In this document: piece after piece, positions 1 through 7,664 of the stretch
How the letters are laid out: the number at the start of each line of letters is the position of its first letter
Numbering within the stretch: position 1 is the stretch's first letter
Assembly: GCA_030625685.1 (NCBI GenBank)
Contig: DAOUQJ010000001.1
Coordinates: 213,960-277,959, forward strand
Length of the DNA stretch: 64,000 nucleotides
From: Oscillospiraceae bacterium
GTDB taxonomy: Bacteria > Bacillota > Clostridia > Oscillospirales > Oscillospiraceae
Reading direction: 5' to 3'
Translations under genes and position numbers: made by a program
The notes under the pieces: generated by a model
Databases searched by the model: none
Told to the model about the DNA's origin: nothing
What the model saw: the letters and a program-made list of their open reading frames with translations, nothing else

Positions 1-1647
1 AATGGACTCTGTCTCAGTGTCATACAAATAGAATGAGTCCCCCAAATAAGTTTCTGTAAATCCTTCTGCTTTCAACGCCACACCATATTGATACACCAAC
101 TCATAAAAACAATCAGCAGCCGTTAGGTCACACACATCGTAAAACTCACTCAAATCATATGTCTCATGATAGGAAATTGGCGTAACATCAATCGTGACAA
201 GTGATAACCCTGAAAAATACTCAAAATCAAGTGCCTGCGAAAAACCAGGGTAATACACGCAGTCCCAAACATATAAACCCTCCGCAGATTGTTGATTTAA
301 TCCTTTGATGTCCAAAATCGGAATGGCAAAATTTAAATCGGCTGTTGATTCGTCTATCCCACTTGACGTCACTCCAATTACTTTCCCAGTTTCGTCAATC
401 AGAGCCCCTCCACTGCTGCCATGATCAATGGGAACAGAAATTTGTATGTATCTCATATCGCCCATGATTCTGTTGGGATTTGATATGATTCCCTCTGACA
501 AAGTGTTGTCAAATCCCAACGGACTGCCGATGGCATAGACTTTTTCCCCTTGTTTCACTGTATCGGAATTTCCCATTTCCAAATAAGGAAATGACCCACC
601 CTTCACGCGAAGCAGTACAAGGTCATTCTCACCGTCATAATCAATAATTTCCACATCATCATAGACTGTGCCATCATGTGTGGTAATCTTCACGTGGATA
701 CTATTCGTGACAACATGACAATTGGTCACGGCAAGCCCATCTTCACTAATAAAAAATCCACTGCCAGAACCTCGCAAACTTCCATTGAACGAATACGTCT
801 CAATATAAAACACAGCAGGAGAACACTTTTCGGCAATTTGCTTTGCAGTAAGCACTGTATTTTCCGCTTCTTGTGGCTGATTACCTGCCACTGTCTCTTC
901 TGTTTTTTGTGGCTGTTCTACTACAACTGTATCTTGCACTTCCTGCGGTTCTTCTAATTGGCTTTGCGTTTTAAAAGTCAACGCTTCACTTGAGCGTTTT
1001 GTTGGGTCAGCAATGCGCACACAAATGGTTGCTATCTCTGAGCGTTTGATGCTGGAGTATGGATAAAAGCTTCCTGCATCATCACTGCCACTGAGAACGC
1101 CCGCGCGATAAAGTGCATACACGCCAGGCGCAAAGCCATCTTCCATAGACACATCTGGAATCGCATTGTCTTCCACTTCACGAATTTGAGAAATCGCACC
1201 TTGCGGAAGCGCTCTTGAAAAAATACTTGCTACTTCATGTCGCATGGCGATGACATCGTAGTTATTATATTCACTTGGGATGATGCCTTGTTCTACGGCA
1301 TAATTCACATAGGACGTATACCATTGCCCTTCTGAATCACCTGTCACATCCAGTTCTTCACCAGTCATAAAAATGCTGTGCAATCGCACCGCAATTGTGA
1401 TACATTGTGCAATCGTCAACTGTCCATTTGGTGCAAACTGCGTTTCTGTACTCCCCTTAATGAGGCCATATTCAAATCCTTGCTCTACATACGGTGCAAA
1501 CCAATCGGTTTCCATCACATCAGAAAACTGCCCCTCATAACTCACTCTTTCTGAAAAATTGGAATATGACTCCGCCCCCATAACAGGTATCGCGAGTTGC
1601 AAACTAAGAAATAGCGCCAAAAGCGTGCTTACAATTTTTCTCTTCAT
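1..1647 (-). CDS. SLH-domain, HtrA-like trypsin-fold serine protease (3' end outside window)
   Basis: The reading frame runs off the left edge; 549 codons are visible. It starts at ATG 1647 behind GGAAAGGA and opens with a signal peptide (KRK then a hydrophobic stretch, cleavage near MGA-ES). Residues ~40-225 hold about three SLH-type repeats (FAPYVEQGFEYGLIKG; VNYAVEQGIIP; ALYRAGVLSGSDDAG), followed by a Glu/Gln/Pro/Thr linker. From ~275 comes a trypsin-like domain with the full triad: His in TNCHVV, Asp in DGENDLVLLRV, Ser in HGSSGGAL. SLH repeats bind secondary wall polymers, so the protease is probably tethered to the envelope and acts outside the membrane. About 100 residues with no recognised fold follow the protease domain before the edge; whether a PDZ domain follows cannot be seen. 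Confidence 0.85.
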   Translation of the reverse strand, partial: MKRKIVSTLLALFLSLQLAIPVMGAESYSNFSERVSYEGQFSDVMETDWFAPYVEQGFEYGLIKGSTETQFAPNGQLTIAQCITIAVRLHSIFMTGEELDVTGDSEGQWYTSYVNYAVEQGIIPSEYNNYDVIAMRHEVASIFSRALPQGAISQIREVEDNAIPDVSMEDGFAPGVYALYRAGVLSGSDDAGSFYPYSSIKRSEIATICVRIADPTKRSSEALTFKTQSQLEEPQEVQDTVVVEQPQKTEETVAGNQPQEAENTVLTAKQIAEKCSPAVFYIETYSFNGSLRGSGSGFFISEDGLAVTNCHVVTNSIHVKITTHDGTVYDDVEIIDYDGENDLVLLRVKGGSFPYLEMGNSDTVKQGEKVYAIGSPLGFDNTLSEGIISNPNRIMGDMRYIQISVPIDHGSSGGALIDETGKVIGVTSSGIDESTADLNFAIPILDIKGLNQQSAEGLYVWDCVYYPGFSQALDFEYFSGLSLVTIDVTPISYHETYDLSEFYDVCDLTAADCFYELVYQYGVALKAEGFTETYLGDSFYLYDTETESI

Positions 1648-1806
1648 ATCACAGGCGTCCTTTCCGCTCTATACTTTCTAATCTTCTCTTTCCACATTGC
1701 ACGGTATATTATAACATCATTACATAATATAAAAAATATATTTATGGAAAATATTGCAATATTCTTATTGTGTATTTAATCTCTCCTTTCTTCCAAAACA
1801 CGAAAC

Positions 1807-1845
1807 AAAACCTGACGCAGTGTTTTTGCATCAGGTTTTATTTTC
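1807..1845. terminator. Bidirectional intrinsic terminator
   Basis: Arms AAAACCTGACGC and GCATCAGGTTTTA pair apart from one mismatch and are flanked by A/T runs on both sides. It lies just 3' of the minus-strand cupin remnant. Confidence 0.7.
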
Positions 1846-1862
1846 ACTTAAGAAAGTCATCA

Positions 1863-2040
1863 CTATTTATGATAATACACTATGTGACTAAATGATATAG
1901 TATGCGCATTGTTGTTGGTATAAGCGTGTTCTTTATCCGCTATGTATCGCATGGCATCGCCTTTGGTTAGAAGAATCTTCTCTCCTCCCACAACCACTTC
2001 TATCGTGTCATTGGCGATAATATATTCCTCAACATTGTCC
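1863..2040 (-). pseudogene. 3' remnant of a cupin-domain (XRE-cupin type) regulator
   Basis: About 58 minus-strand codons read VEEYIIANDTIEVVVGGEK, then a KGDAMRYIADKEHAYTN stretch and a HIVYYHK end. This matches the last half of the C-terminal cupin barrel of XRE-family regulators, in which a KGD turn and an H(S/A)Y motif precede a VIYY-like end. The frame stays open to 2084, but the upstream codons are antisense to YbaK-family sequence, so the HTH domain and front of the cupin are missing. It is read as a decayed gene rather than a 73-residue protein; no Shine-Dalgarno supports the ATG at 2084. Confidence 0.6.
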
Positions 2041-2221
2041 CTATGCGGCAGGTGGCGTACCGCCAATTGCACATCAAACTTCACTACAACCCCTCATTGA
2101 TGAAGATTTGATGACACTTGACGAAATTTGGGCAGCGGCAGGTACACCAAACTCCGTCTTCAAACTCACCCCAAGCATATTACAAACCATCACCAATGGC
2201 GAAATTCTTTGCATCAAATAA
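2039..2221 (+). pseudogene. 3' remnant of a YbaK/EbsC-family aminoacyl-tRNA deacylase
   Basis: The plus strand encodes YAAGGVPPIAHQTS, then LIDEDLMTLDEIWAAAGTPN and SVFKLTPSILQTITNGEI, ending at TAA 2219-2221. These are the C-terminal hallmarks of YbaK/EbsC trans-editing deacylases (GGVPPIGH, DEIWAAAGTPN, F-x-LTP). Only ~60 of the usual ~155-160 residues remain. Upstream the frame hits TAA at 2018-2020 and there is no start or ribosome site, so this is a 5'-truncated remnant. It abuts the cupin remnant at about 2037-2045. Confidence 0.75.
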
Positions 2222-2226
2222 CAATA

Positions 2227-2277
2227 AACTTCTTCCATCACGTAAGCATGCTACGAATGGAAGAAGTTCTTTTTTTA
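2227..2277 (+). terminator. Intrinsic terminator after the YbaK remnant
   Basis: AACTTCTTCCAT pairs perfectly with ATGGAAGAAGTT across an 18-nt loop, followed by a run of seven to eight T. The original terminator of the deacylase gene survives. Confidence 0.8.
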
Positions 2278-2354
2278 TGTATGAATGATTGACTATTTGC
2301 AAAAATGAACGCAACAAAAGATATGGCTTACCCTATTGCAGTTCCCGCTTCCAA

Positions 2355-2924
2355 CTAAATATTCAATTTCTCAACCAAAGTCTTCATGCCTTTTAGGGTT
2401 TCTTCCTGCAGATAGCTCATTTCCCACCCAAGATTTTCAGCACCTTGTGTGATGACTTCTCTGGAACAGCCAGCCGCAAACGATTTGTCCTTAAACTTCT
2501 TTTTGACTGACTTCACTTCCATGTCAGCAACACTCTTAGAAGGTCTCATGATGGCTGCCGCCCCAATGATACCTGTGAGTTCATCGACCGCAAATAAAAT
2601 CTTTTCCATCATGTGTTCTGGCTTCACATCCGTTCCAGTCATGCCATAGCCATGGCTCACAGTGGAGCGAATGATATCTTCAGACAAGTCAAGCTCTCTC
2701 ATGATCTCCACTTGCTTCACACAGTGTTCTTTTGGATACATGCCAAAATCCAAGTCATGCAATAAGCCAACCACTTCCCAAAAGTCCACATTTTCAGGGT
2801 CATGTTGCTCCGCAAAATAGCGCATCACGCCCCCAACCACTTGTCCGTGCTGAATGAGAAAAGCATCCTTGTTGTATCGTTTTAAAATTTCTAGTGCCTC
2901 GTCATAATTTGGTACATAAGACAT
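2355..2924 (-). CDS. HD-domain metal-dependent hydrolase
   Basis: The product has 189 residues from ATG 2924, chosen because AGGAG lies 8 nt upstream; an in-frame ATG at 2948 has no ribosome site. HD-superfamily signatures are visible: an early His (IQHGQVVGG), the HD pair in GLLHDLDFGMYPKEH, SHGY, and a distal Asp in FAVDELTGII. HD proteins are metal-dependent phosphohydrolases, often acting on nucleotides. Small stand-alone HDIG-type proteins like this one are common in Clostridia with unknown substrate. It is monocistronic, between the YbaK terminator and thrS. Confidence 0.8.
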   Translation of the reverse strand: MSYVPNYDEALEILKRYNKDAFLIQHGQVVGGVMRYFAEQHDPENVDFWEVVGLLHDLDFGMYPKEHCVKQVEIMRELDLSEDIIRSTVSHGYGMTGTDVKPEHMMEKILFAVDELTGIIGAAAIMRPSKSVADMEVKSVKKKFKDKSFAAGCSREVITQGAENLGWEMSYLQEETLKGMKTLVEKLNI

Positions 2925-3089
2925 TTTCATTTCTCCTATCCGTAACATTTTTCACACTCTGAAGAGTATCCTCTTCAAAAATGTTCTTAAAACAAATCAT
3001 TTCTTTGTTCAAAAAAACACTTATGTATGATACAATTCGGCGCAAACAATCCCAAACTTTCGATTGCTTGCGCCGTTACTGTTAAACTA

Positions 3090-4835
3090 TTATTTCTTTT
3101 CTTCTACTTCTGCAAGCAGTTTTGCTTCCAATTCATCATAAGACATGACACCAAGATCACCTTCCGCGCGAGAGCGCACAGCAATGGTGCCGTCTTCTGC
3201 TTCTTTATCCCCAAGCACAAGCATATATGGCATTTTGCTCATTTGTGCTTCACGGATTTTGTAACCGATTTTTTCGCTTCTGTGGTCAACTTCCACACGC
3301 ATACCTTTGGCAGCCAGTTTTTCTGCCAAAGCATCAGCATAGTCAGCAGTACGATCGGTAATTGGCAAAATTTTCGCCTGTACTGGTGCCATCCACAGTG
3401 GAAATACCCCTGCATAGTGTTCGGTTAGAATGCCGATAAAGCGTTCAATCGAACCAAATGCCACACGGTGAATCATGACAGGGCGATGTTTTTCGCCGTC
3501 AGAACCGATGTATTCTAGCTCAAAACGCTCTGGCAATTGCATGTCGAGTTGAATCGTGCCACACTGCCATGTTCTGTCGAGAGAATCTTTGAGGTGGAAG
3601 TCAATTTTAGGGCCATAGAATGCGCCGTCGCCTTCATTGACGATATACTCTTTGCCCAATTCATCAAGCGCAGAGCGCAGTCCATTGGTTGCCACTTCCC
3701 ACTGTTCATCGCTACCGATGTGGTCTTCTGGCATGGTGGACAGTTCCACATGATATTCAAAACCAAATAGGCTATACATTTCATCAATGATGCGTGCCAC
3801 TGCTTTGATTTCATCTTTGATTTGATCTGGTGTCATAAAAATATGTGCGTCATCTTGTGTGAAACAGCGCACACGCATAAGTCCATGCAATGCGCCAGAG
3901 AGTTCATGACGATGCACCAAACCAAGTTCACCCATACGCAAAGGCAAATCACGATAGGAATGTGGTTTGGATTTATAGACAAGCATGCCACCAGGGCAGT
4001 TCATTGGCTTGAGCGCAAACGCGGTATCATCCACTTCTGTTGTATACATGTTGTCTTTGTAGTGCTCCCAGTGACCAGAGCGGTGCCACAAATCTTGGTT
4101 GAGCATGATAGGAGTGGATATTTCCACATATCCTGCTTTTTCATGTACTTCACGCCAGTATTCAATGAGTTTGTTTTTAAGTAGCATCCCTTTTGGAAGG
4201 AAGAATGGAAAACCAGGGCCTTCATCCATGAACATGAACAAGTCAAGTTCTTTGCCCAGTTTTCTGTGGTCTCTCTTTTTCGCTTCCTCAATGCGTGCCA
4301 AATACGCATCAAGCTCATCTTTTTTCGGGAAACAAGTGCCATAGACACGTTGTAGCATTTTGCGGTCAGAGTCTCCACGCCAATATGCCCCTGTCGCTGA
4401 GGTCAGTTTCATGGCATTGGCTTTGATGCGCCCAGTGGAGTCCATATGTGGTCCTGCACATAGGTCCACAAAGTCACCTTGCTGATAAAACGAAATAATC
4501 GCATCTTCTGGAAGGTCTTGGATGAGCTCCACTTTATATGGCTCATCTTTGTCTTCCATGTATTTGATGGCTTCTTGTCTTGGCAGTTCAAAACGCTCTA
4601 ATTTGAGTTTTTCTTTTGAAATGGCTTTCATTTCTTTTTCTAGTTTTTCCAAGACTTCTGCAGTGATTGGGGTGTCCAAATCAAAATCGTAATAAAAGCC
4701 ATTGTCAATGGCTGGACCAATCGCAAGTTTTGCTTCTGGATAAAGGCGCTTCATCGCTTGCGCCAATATGTGCGATGTGGTATGTCGATATTTCTCTTTA
4801 AATTCTTCATTTTCAAATGTAAATTCGTTACTCAT
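3090..4835 (-). CDS. thrS: Threonyl-tRNA synthetase lacking the TGS domain
   Basis: ThrRS charges tRNA-Thr and edits Ser-tRNA-Thr. The start ATG 4835 follows AAAGGAGATTGAAC and gives 581 residues. The protein opens directly with the editing domain (HTTSHILAQAMKRLYPEA; distal CAGPHMDSTG). The class II core follows: NCPGGML (zinc Cys), motif 2 at VHRHELSGALHGLMRVR, motif 3 around IHRVAFGSIERFIG, then the anticodon-binding domain. The N-terminal ~60-residue TGS domain of typical ~640-residue ThrRS is absent. It cannot be hidden upstream, because the T-box terminator ends about 25 nt before the start. Expression should respond to uncharged tRNA-Thr. Confidence 0.97.
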   Translation of the reverse strand: MSNEFTFENEEFKEKYRHTTSHILAQAMKRLYPEAKLAIGPAIDNGFYYDFDLDTPITAEVLEKLEKEMKAISKEKLKLERFELPRQEAIKYMEDKDEPYKVELIQDLPEDAIISFYQQGDFVDLCAGPHMDSTGRIKANAMKLTSATGAYWRGDSDRKMLQRVYGTCFPKKDELDAYLARIEEAKKRDHRKLGKELDLFMFMDEGPGFPFFLPKGMLLKNKLIEYWREVHEKAGYVEISTPIMLNQDLWHRSGHWEHYKDNMYTTEVDDTAFALKPMNCPGGMLVYKSKPHSYRDLPLRMGELGLVHRHELSGALHGLMRVRCFTQDDAHIFMTPDQIKDEIKAVARIIDEMYSLFGFEYHVELSTMPEDHIGSDEQWEVATNGLRSALDELGKEYIVNEGDGAFYGPKIDFHLKDSLDRTWQCGTIQLDMQLPERFELEYIGSDGEKHRPVMIHRVAFGSIERFIGILTEHYAGVFPLWMAPVQAKILPITDRTADYADALAEKLAAKGMRVEVDHRSEKIGYKIREAQMSKMPYMLVLGDKEAEDGTIAVRSRAEGDLGVMSYDELEAKLLAEVEEKK

Positions 4836-4860
4836 GTTCAATCTCCTTTGTGGCAAAAGA

Positions 4861-5113
4861 AAAAACCCCGCCACCTGAATTTCTCATTCAGGGGTGAGGT
4901 CAACGTAAGACACCACGGTTCCACCCTGTTTGCGATTTAAAATCGCCACTTCACATACGCTATAACGGGCGTTTCCCGACCTTCTCTACGCAACTCTTTC
5001 AAGAAGATGGCTCAAAAGTGGTTATGCCGCTGCATTGCTGTGGGGCATTTCCAGCCAAGATGCCCTTCTCTGTCCAGTTGCTGTGCGGTTTCGTCTTCGT
5101 CAGCACCATATTA
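4861..5113 (-). promoter_or_regulatory. T-box leader (tRNA-Thr) of thrS, with terminator
   Basis: The minus strand carries the canonical T-box sequence AGGGTGGAACCGTGG (4913-4927), whose TGGA bulge pairs with the uncharged tRNA acceptor end. About 25 nt further comes a terminator hairpin (CCTGAAT...ATTCAGG, then GGCGGGG and T6, ~4861-4900). Upstream is ~180 nt of structured stem I-III sequence. An ACC triplet at 5020-5022 lies ~92 nt from the predicted +1, a sensible place for a Thr specifier, but I could not fold stem I rigorously. Uncharged tRNA-Thr should favour antitermination. Confidence 0.92.
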
Positions 5114-5119
5114 ATCCAC

Positions 5120-5148
5120 ACTATAACACCCTTTCTAACGCTTGTCAA
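5120..5148 (-). promoter_or_regulatory. Sigma-A-type promoter of the thrS T-box transcript
   Basis: TTGACA (5143-5148), a 17-bp spacer and TATAGT (5120-5125) on the minus strand. The predicted start is near 5113. Confidence 0.85.
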
Positions 5149-5173
5149 GCAGTCTGGTTACTATCTCTTTTCC

Positions 5174-5202
5174 TTTACACACTTACACAAAAAGAATATA
5201 AT
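5174..5202 (+). promoter_or_regulatory. Sigma-A-type promoter of the AEC transporter gene
   Basis: TTTACA (5174-5179), 17 bp, TATAAT (5197-5202). It diverges from the thrS promoter with only 25 bp between the two -35 boxes. Confidence 0.75.
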
Positions 5203-5234
5203 GTAGGAATGCAATTTTAGAAAGAAGGCAAGCT

Positions 5235-6173
5235 ATGCTTCAAAACTTTTTGGTCTCCGTGCAGGCCGTTGTTCCTATGTTTATCATGCTCCTCATTGGC
5301 ATGTTTGTGCGGTATAAAAACTGGGTCACACAAGACGATGTATTCCGCTTCAATCGACTGGTGTTTAACACACTCTTTCCCATCTGCGTCTTTCACAGTA
5401 TGTATCGCACCACACTCTCGCAAGCGGCACATGTTCCACTCATTTCCCTCTGTGTCATTGCCACACTCATTACCTTTTTCATTGCACTTTATCTCTTTCC
5501 CAAACTTGAAAAAGACAGAGCGCGCTGCGCTAGTATGATTCAAGCAAGCTACCGTAGCAACTATATTTTAATGGGATTGCCCCTTGTGCTCAATCTCTAT
5601 CCCAACGCTGACCTTGGCTCTTCTGCCATCATCATCGCACTACTCGTACCACTCTTTAACATCTTGGCCATTGCCACTTTTGAAGCCTATGCAGGCAGAG
5701 AGACCAATCTCATGGCACTCCTCAAAAGTATCATGCTCAATCCTCTCGTTCTCGGTTGCATCGCTGGGATACTTTTCATCCCCGTGCCTGTGCATCCCAT
5801 TTTTGCACACACCATTGCCGAATTGTCTGCCAGTGCCACACCCATTGCCCTCATTTTGCTCGGCGCGTCGTTCACTTTGAAAAGTGCGCCTCCACTCAAA
5901 GGTAATGTACTGCTTTGTACTGTCGGCAGACTTCTCATATTCCCTGGCATCTTTTTGCCTATTGGAATTTTTCTTGGGTTTCGTGATGTCACCTTGGCCA
6001 TTCTCATTTCTGTCTTAGCCTCTCCTTGCGCCATTTCTTCCTTTGCCATGGCGCAACAGCTCGGTGGAGATGCCGACATGGCAGGCGCCTGTGTCATTTA
6101 TACCTCCATCCTCTCTTGCTTTACCATGTTTTTGTGGATTTTCATGTTCAGGCAAATGGGTTTTCTCACTTAG
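5235..6173 (+). CDS. Auxin efflux carrier (AEC) family transporter
   Basis: A 312-residue, almost wholly hydrophobic protein with about ten membrane segments arranged as two five-helix halves. AEC/PF03547 features include the opening VVPMFIMLLIGMFVRYKNW, a polar break after SMIQASYRSNYILMGLP, and SSFAMAQQLGGDADMAG in the last third. Start ATG 5235 follows AAAGAAGG. Bacterial members export or import organic acids such as malate, or act on amino acids; substrate cannot be read from sequence. It is transcribed alone from the promoter at 5174-5202. Confidence 0.85.
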   Translation: MLQNFLVSVQAVVPMFIMLLIGMFVRYKNWVTQDDVFRFNRLVFNTLFPICVFHSMYRTTLSQAAHVPLISLCVIATLITFFIALYLFPKLEKDRARCASMIQASYRSNYILMGLPLVLNLYPNADLGSSAIIIALLVPLFNILAIATFEAYAGRETNLMALLKSIMLNPLVLGCIAGILFIPVPVHPIFAHTIAELSASATPIALILLGASFTLKSAPPLKGNVLLCTVGRLLIFPGIFLPIGIFLGFRDVTLAILISVLASPCAISSFAMAQQLGGDADMAGACVIYTSILSCFTMFLWIFMFRQMGFLT

Positions 6174-6337
6174 CATTCCGATTTCATCTATTTACAAACT
6201 ACAATATAGGGCAAGAATTTTAGTGCAAGATTATTTTCCATGTTTGAACTCATTCCACTTTCAAACCTCTCACTTCTAAAACTTTGAAAAACGTGATACA
6301 TAACCCATATTGTCTCTCGCATTTCTACGCAAAACAA

Positions 6338-6410
6338 TTGACATATCTCTCCATATAATATTATAATTATTCAATATAAGCATGAACTAACTTATAAATT
6401 AATATATTGA
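6338..6410 (+). promoter_or_regulatory. Promoter and possible operator of the MarR gene
   Basis: TTGACA (6338-6343) and TATAAT (6362-6367) are 18 bp apart. Just downstream a perfect 8-bp inverted repeat, TCAATATA (6371-6378) and TATATTGA (6403-6410), flanks the expected +1. This is a plausible autoregulatory site for the MarR protein encoded next, but the region is very AT-rich, so the repeat is only suggestive. Confidence 0.5.
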
Positions 6411-6423
6411 GAGCAGGGATTAA

Positions 6424-6852
6424 ATGACAGAGATCAGAGCAATGTTGACCGATATGTACACAAGCTTCATGGCAGATTTAAAATCAATTGATTCCCTGCC
6501 TGATTTTTCAGAATTGGATGTAACGCCAAACGAATTCAAATATCTGAGCATGATTTATGAAAAAGATTCCCCAACTTCTACAGAATTTGCAAAGCTCATG
6601 AACATCACAAAGCCAGCTGCAACACAGGTTGTCAAAAAACTCATAGACAAAGGTCTGCTTGAGAAAAGACACTCGATGGATGACAAACGGGTATACACCT
6701 TGCATTTGACAGATCTTGTCCTCTCCTATTTTGTGCAGTATGACAAAGTGGAAAACGACTTGCTCACCATGTGGTTAGAATTGCTCTCCCCTGAGGAAAA
6801 AGACGCCCTGCATCAAAGCATTTCCAAGTTATACAATGCCCATTGTCAATAA
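6424..6852 (+). CDS. MarR-family transcriptional regulator
   Basis: A 142-residue winged-helix protein. The HTH spans TSTEFAKLMNITKPAATQVVKKLIDKGLLEKR, followed by the wing DDKRVYTLHLTD; helices at both ends form the dimer interface. ATG 6424 is preceded by GAGAGCAGGG. MarR dimers usually repress their own gene and a neighbour, releasing DNA on binding small phenolic or lipophilic ligands. The VanZ-like gene 87 bp downstream is the obvious candidate target; no effector can be inferred. Confidence 0.9.
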   Translation: MTEIRAMLTDMYTSFMADLKSIDSLPDFSELDVTPNEFKYLSMIYEKDSPTSTEFAKLMNITKPAATQVVKKLIDKGLLEKRHSMDDKRVYTLHLTDLVLSYFVQYDKVENDLLTMWLELLSPEEKDALHQSISKLYNAHCQ

Positions 6853-6939
6853 TGCTGCTCCAACCGTTGCAACTCCTTTGATAACAAGAGTGCGTTGCAC
6901 TTTCACACAGCAAAAAAGCTTCTCAATTAGGAGTGCACC

Positions 6940-7503
6940 ATGACTAGAATCCTTCATCACATCAGCGATATCCTACAGGTAATTGCCCTATCTATTCCTG
7001 TGATTATTCTATTGCGTATGATACTGAGAAAAAAGACAACCCAAATCAATTGGTTCCATGAGACAGGACTTGTGCTCTTTGCCTCTTATCTTGTCGGTCT
7101 TTTTTCACAAACCTTTGTGTTTAATCTACAAAGAGATACAACGGCGTTTCGCGTGAATCTCACCCCACTAAACAAATTAACTGAATTTGAGTACATTGTC
7201 ATACGGGATGGCAACCTTTCCTACTTTTTTATTGAAATCTTGGGCAATATTCTCATGTTCTCCGTTATCGGCTTTCTATTGCCTCTGTTGTTTCAAAAAT
7301 TAGGCTCAGCAAAACGTGTAATTTTGCTTTGTTTTCTCACTTCACTGACCATTGAACTCATTCAATTGGCTCTGCCCAGAGGCACTGACATTGACGATAT
7401 TCTCATGAATACGCTCGGCGGCATTCTCGGCTACGCGCTATACCGTCTTTTCTATAAGCTCTTCCCCAAAGGTATGGCACGCTTTCATCAAAACACTCTT
7501 TGA
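6940..7503 (+). CDS. VanZ-like membrane protein
   Basis: A 187-residue protein with about five membrane helices. VanZ-family motifs include VNLTPLNKL after the second helix, the polar GNILMFSVIGFLLPLLF helix, and the family end IELIQLALPRGTDIDDILMN TLGG. Start ATG 6940 follows AGGAG at good spacing. VanZ itself gives low-level teicoplanin resistance, but most homologues have no demonstrated function. It probably shares the marR transcript, which ends at the terminator just after this gene. Confidence 0.85.
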   Translation: MTRILHHISDILQVIALSIPVIILLRMILRKKTTQINWFHETGLVLFASYLVGLFSQTFVFNLQRDTTAFRVNLTPLNKLTEFEYIVIRDGNLSYFFIEILGNILMFSVIGFLLPLLFQKLGSAKRVILLCFLTSLTIELIQLALPRGTDIDDILMNTLGGILGYALYRLFYKLFPKGMARFHQNTL

Positions 7504-7534
7504 GACAACCAAACGAAGGTTGTCTCATTTTTTC
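7502..7534 (+). terminator. Intrinsic terminator of the marR-vanZ unit
   Basis: GAGACAACC and GGTTGTCTC form a perfect 9-bp stem with a 7-nt loop, followed by ATTTTTTC. The stem begins within the vanZ-like stop codon. Confidence 0.9.
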
Positions 7535-7664
7535 TTGATGATTACAAAGCAATCCTTGGCTTCTTAACAATACATTTCTTCACAAAGTCTTAAAAAAGTA
7601 ATCAAATCAGCTTAAACTATACCATATATACTAATCGTATCAACAATAAAAGGATTGAATACCT

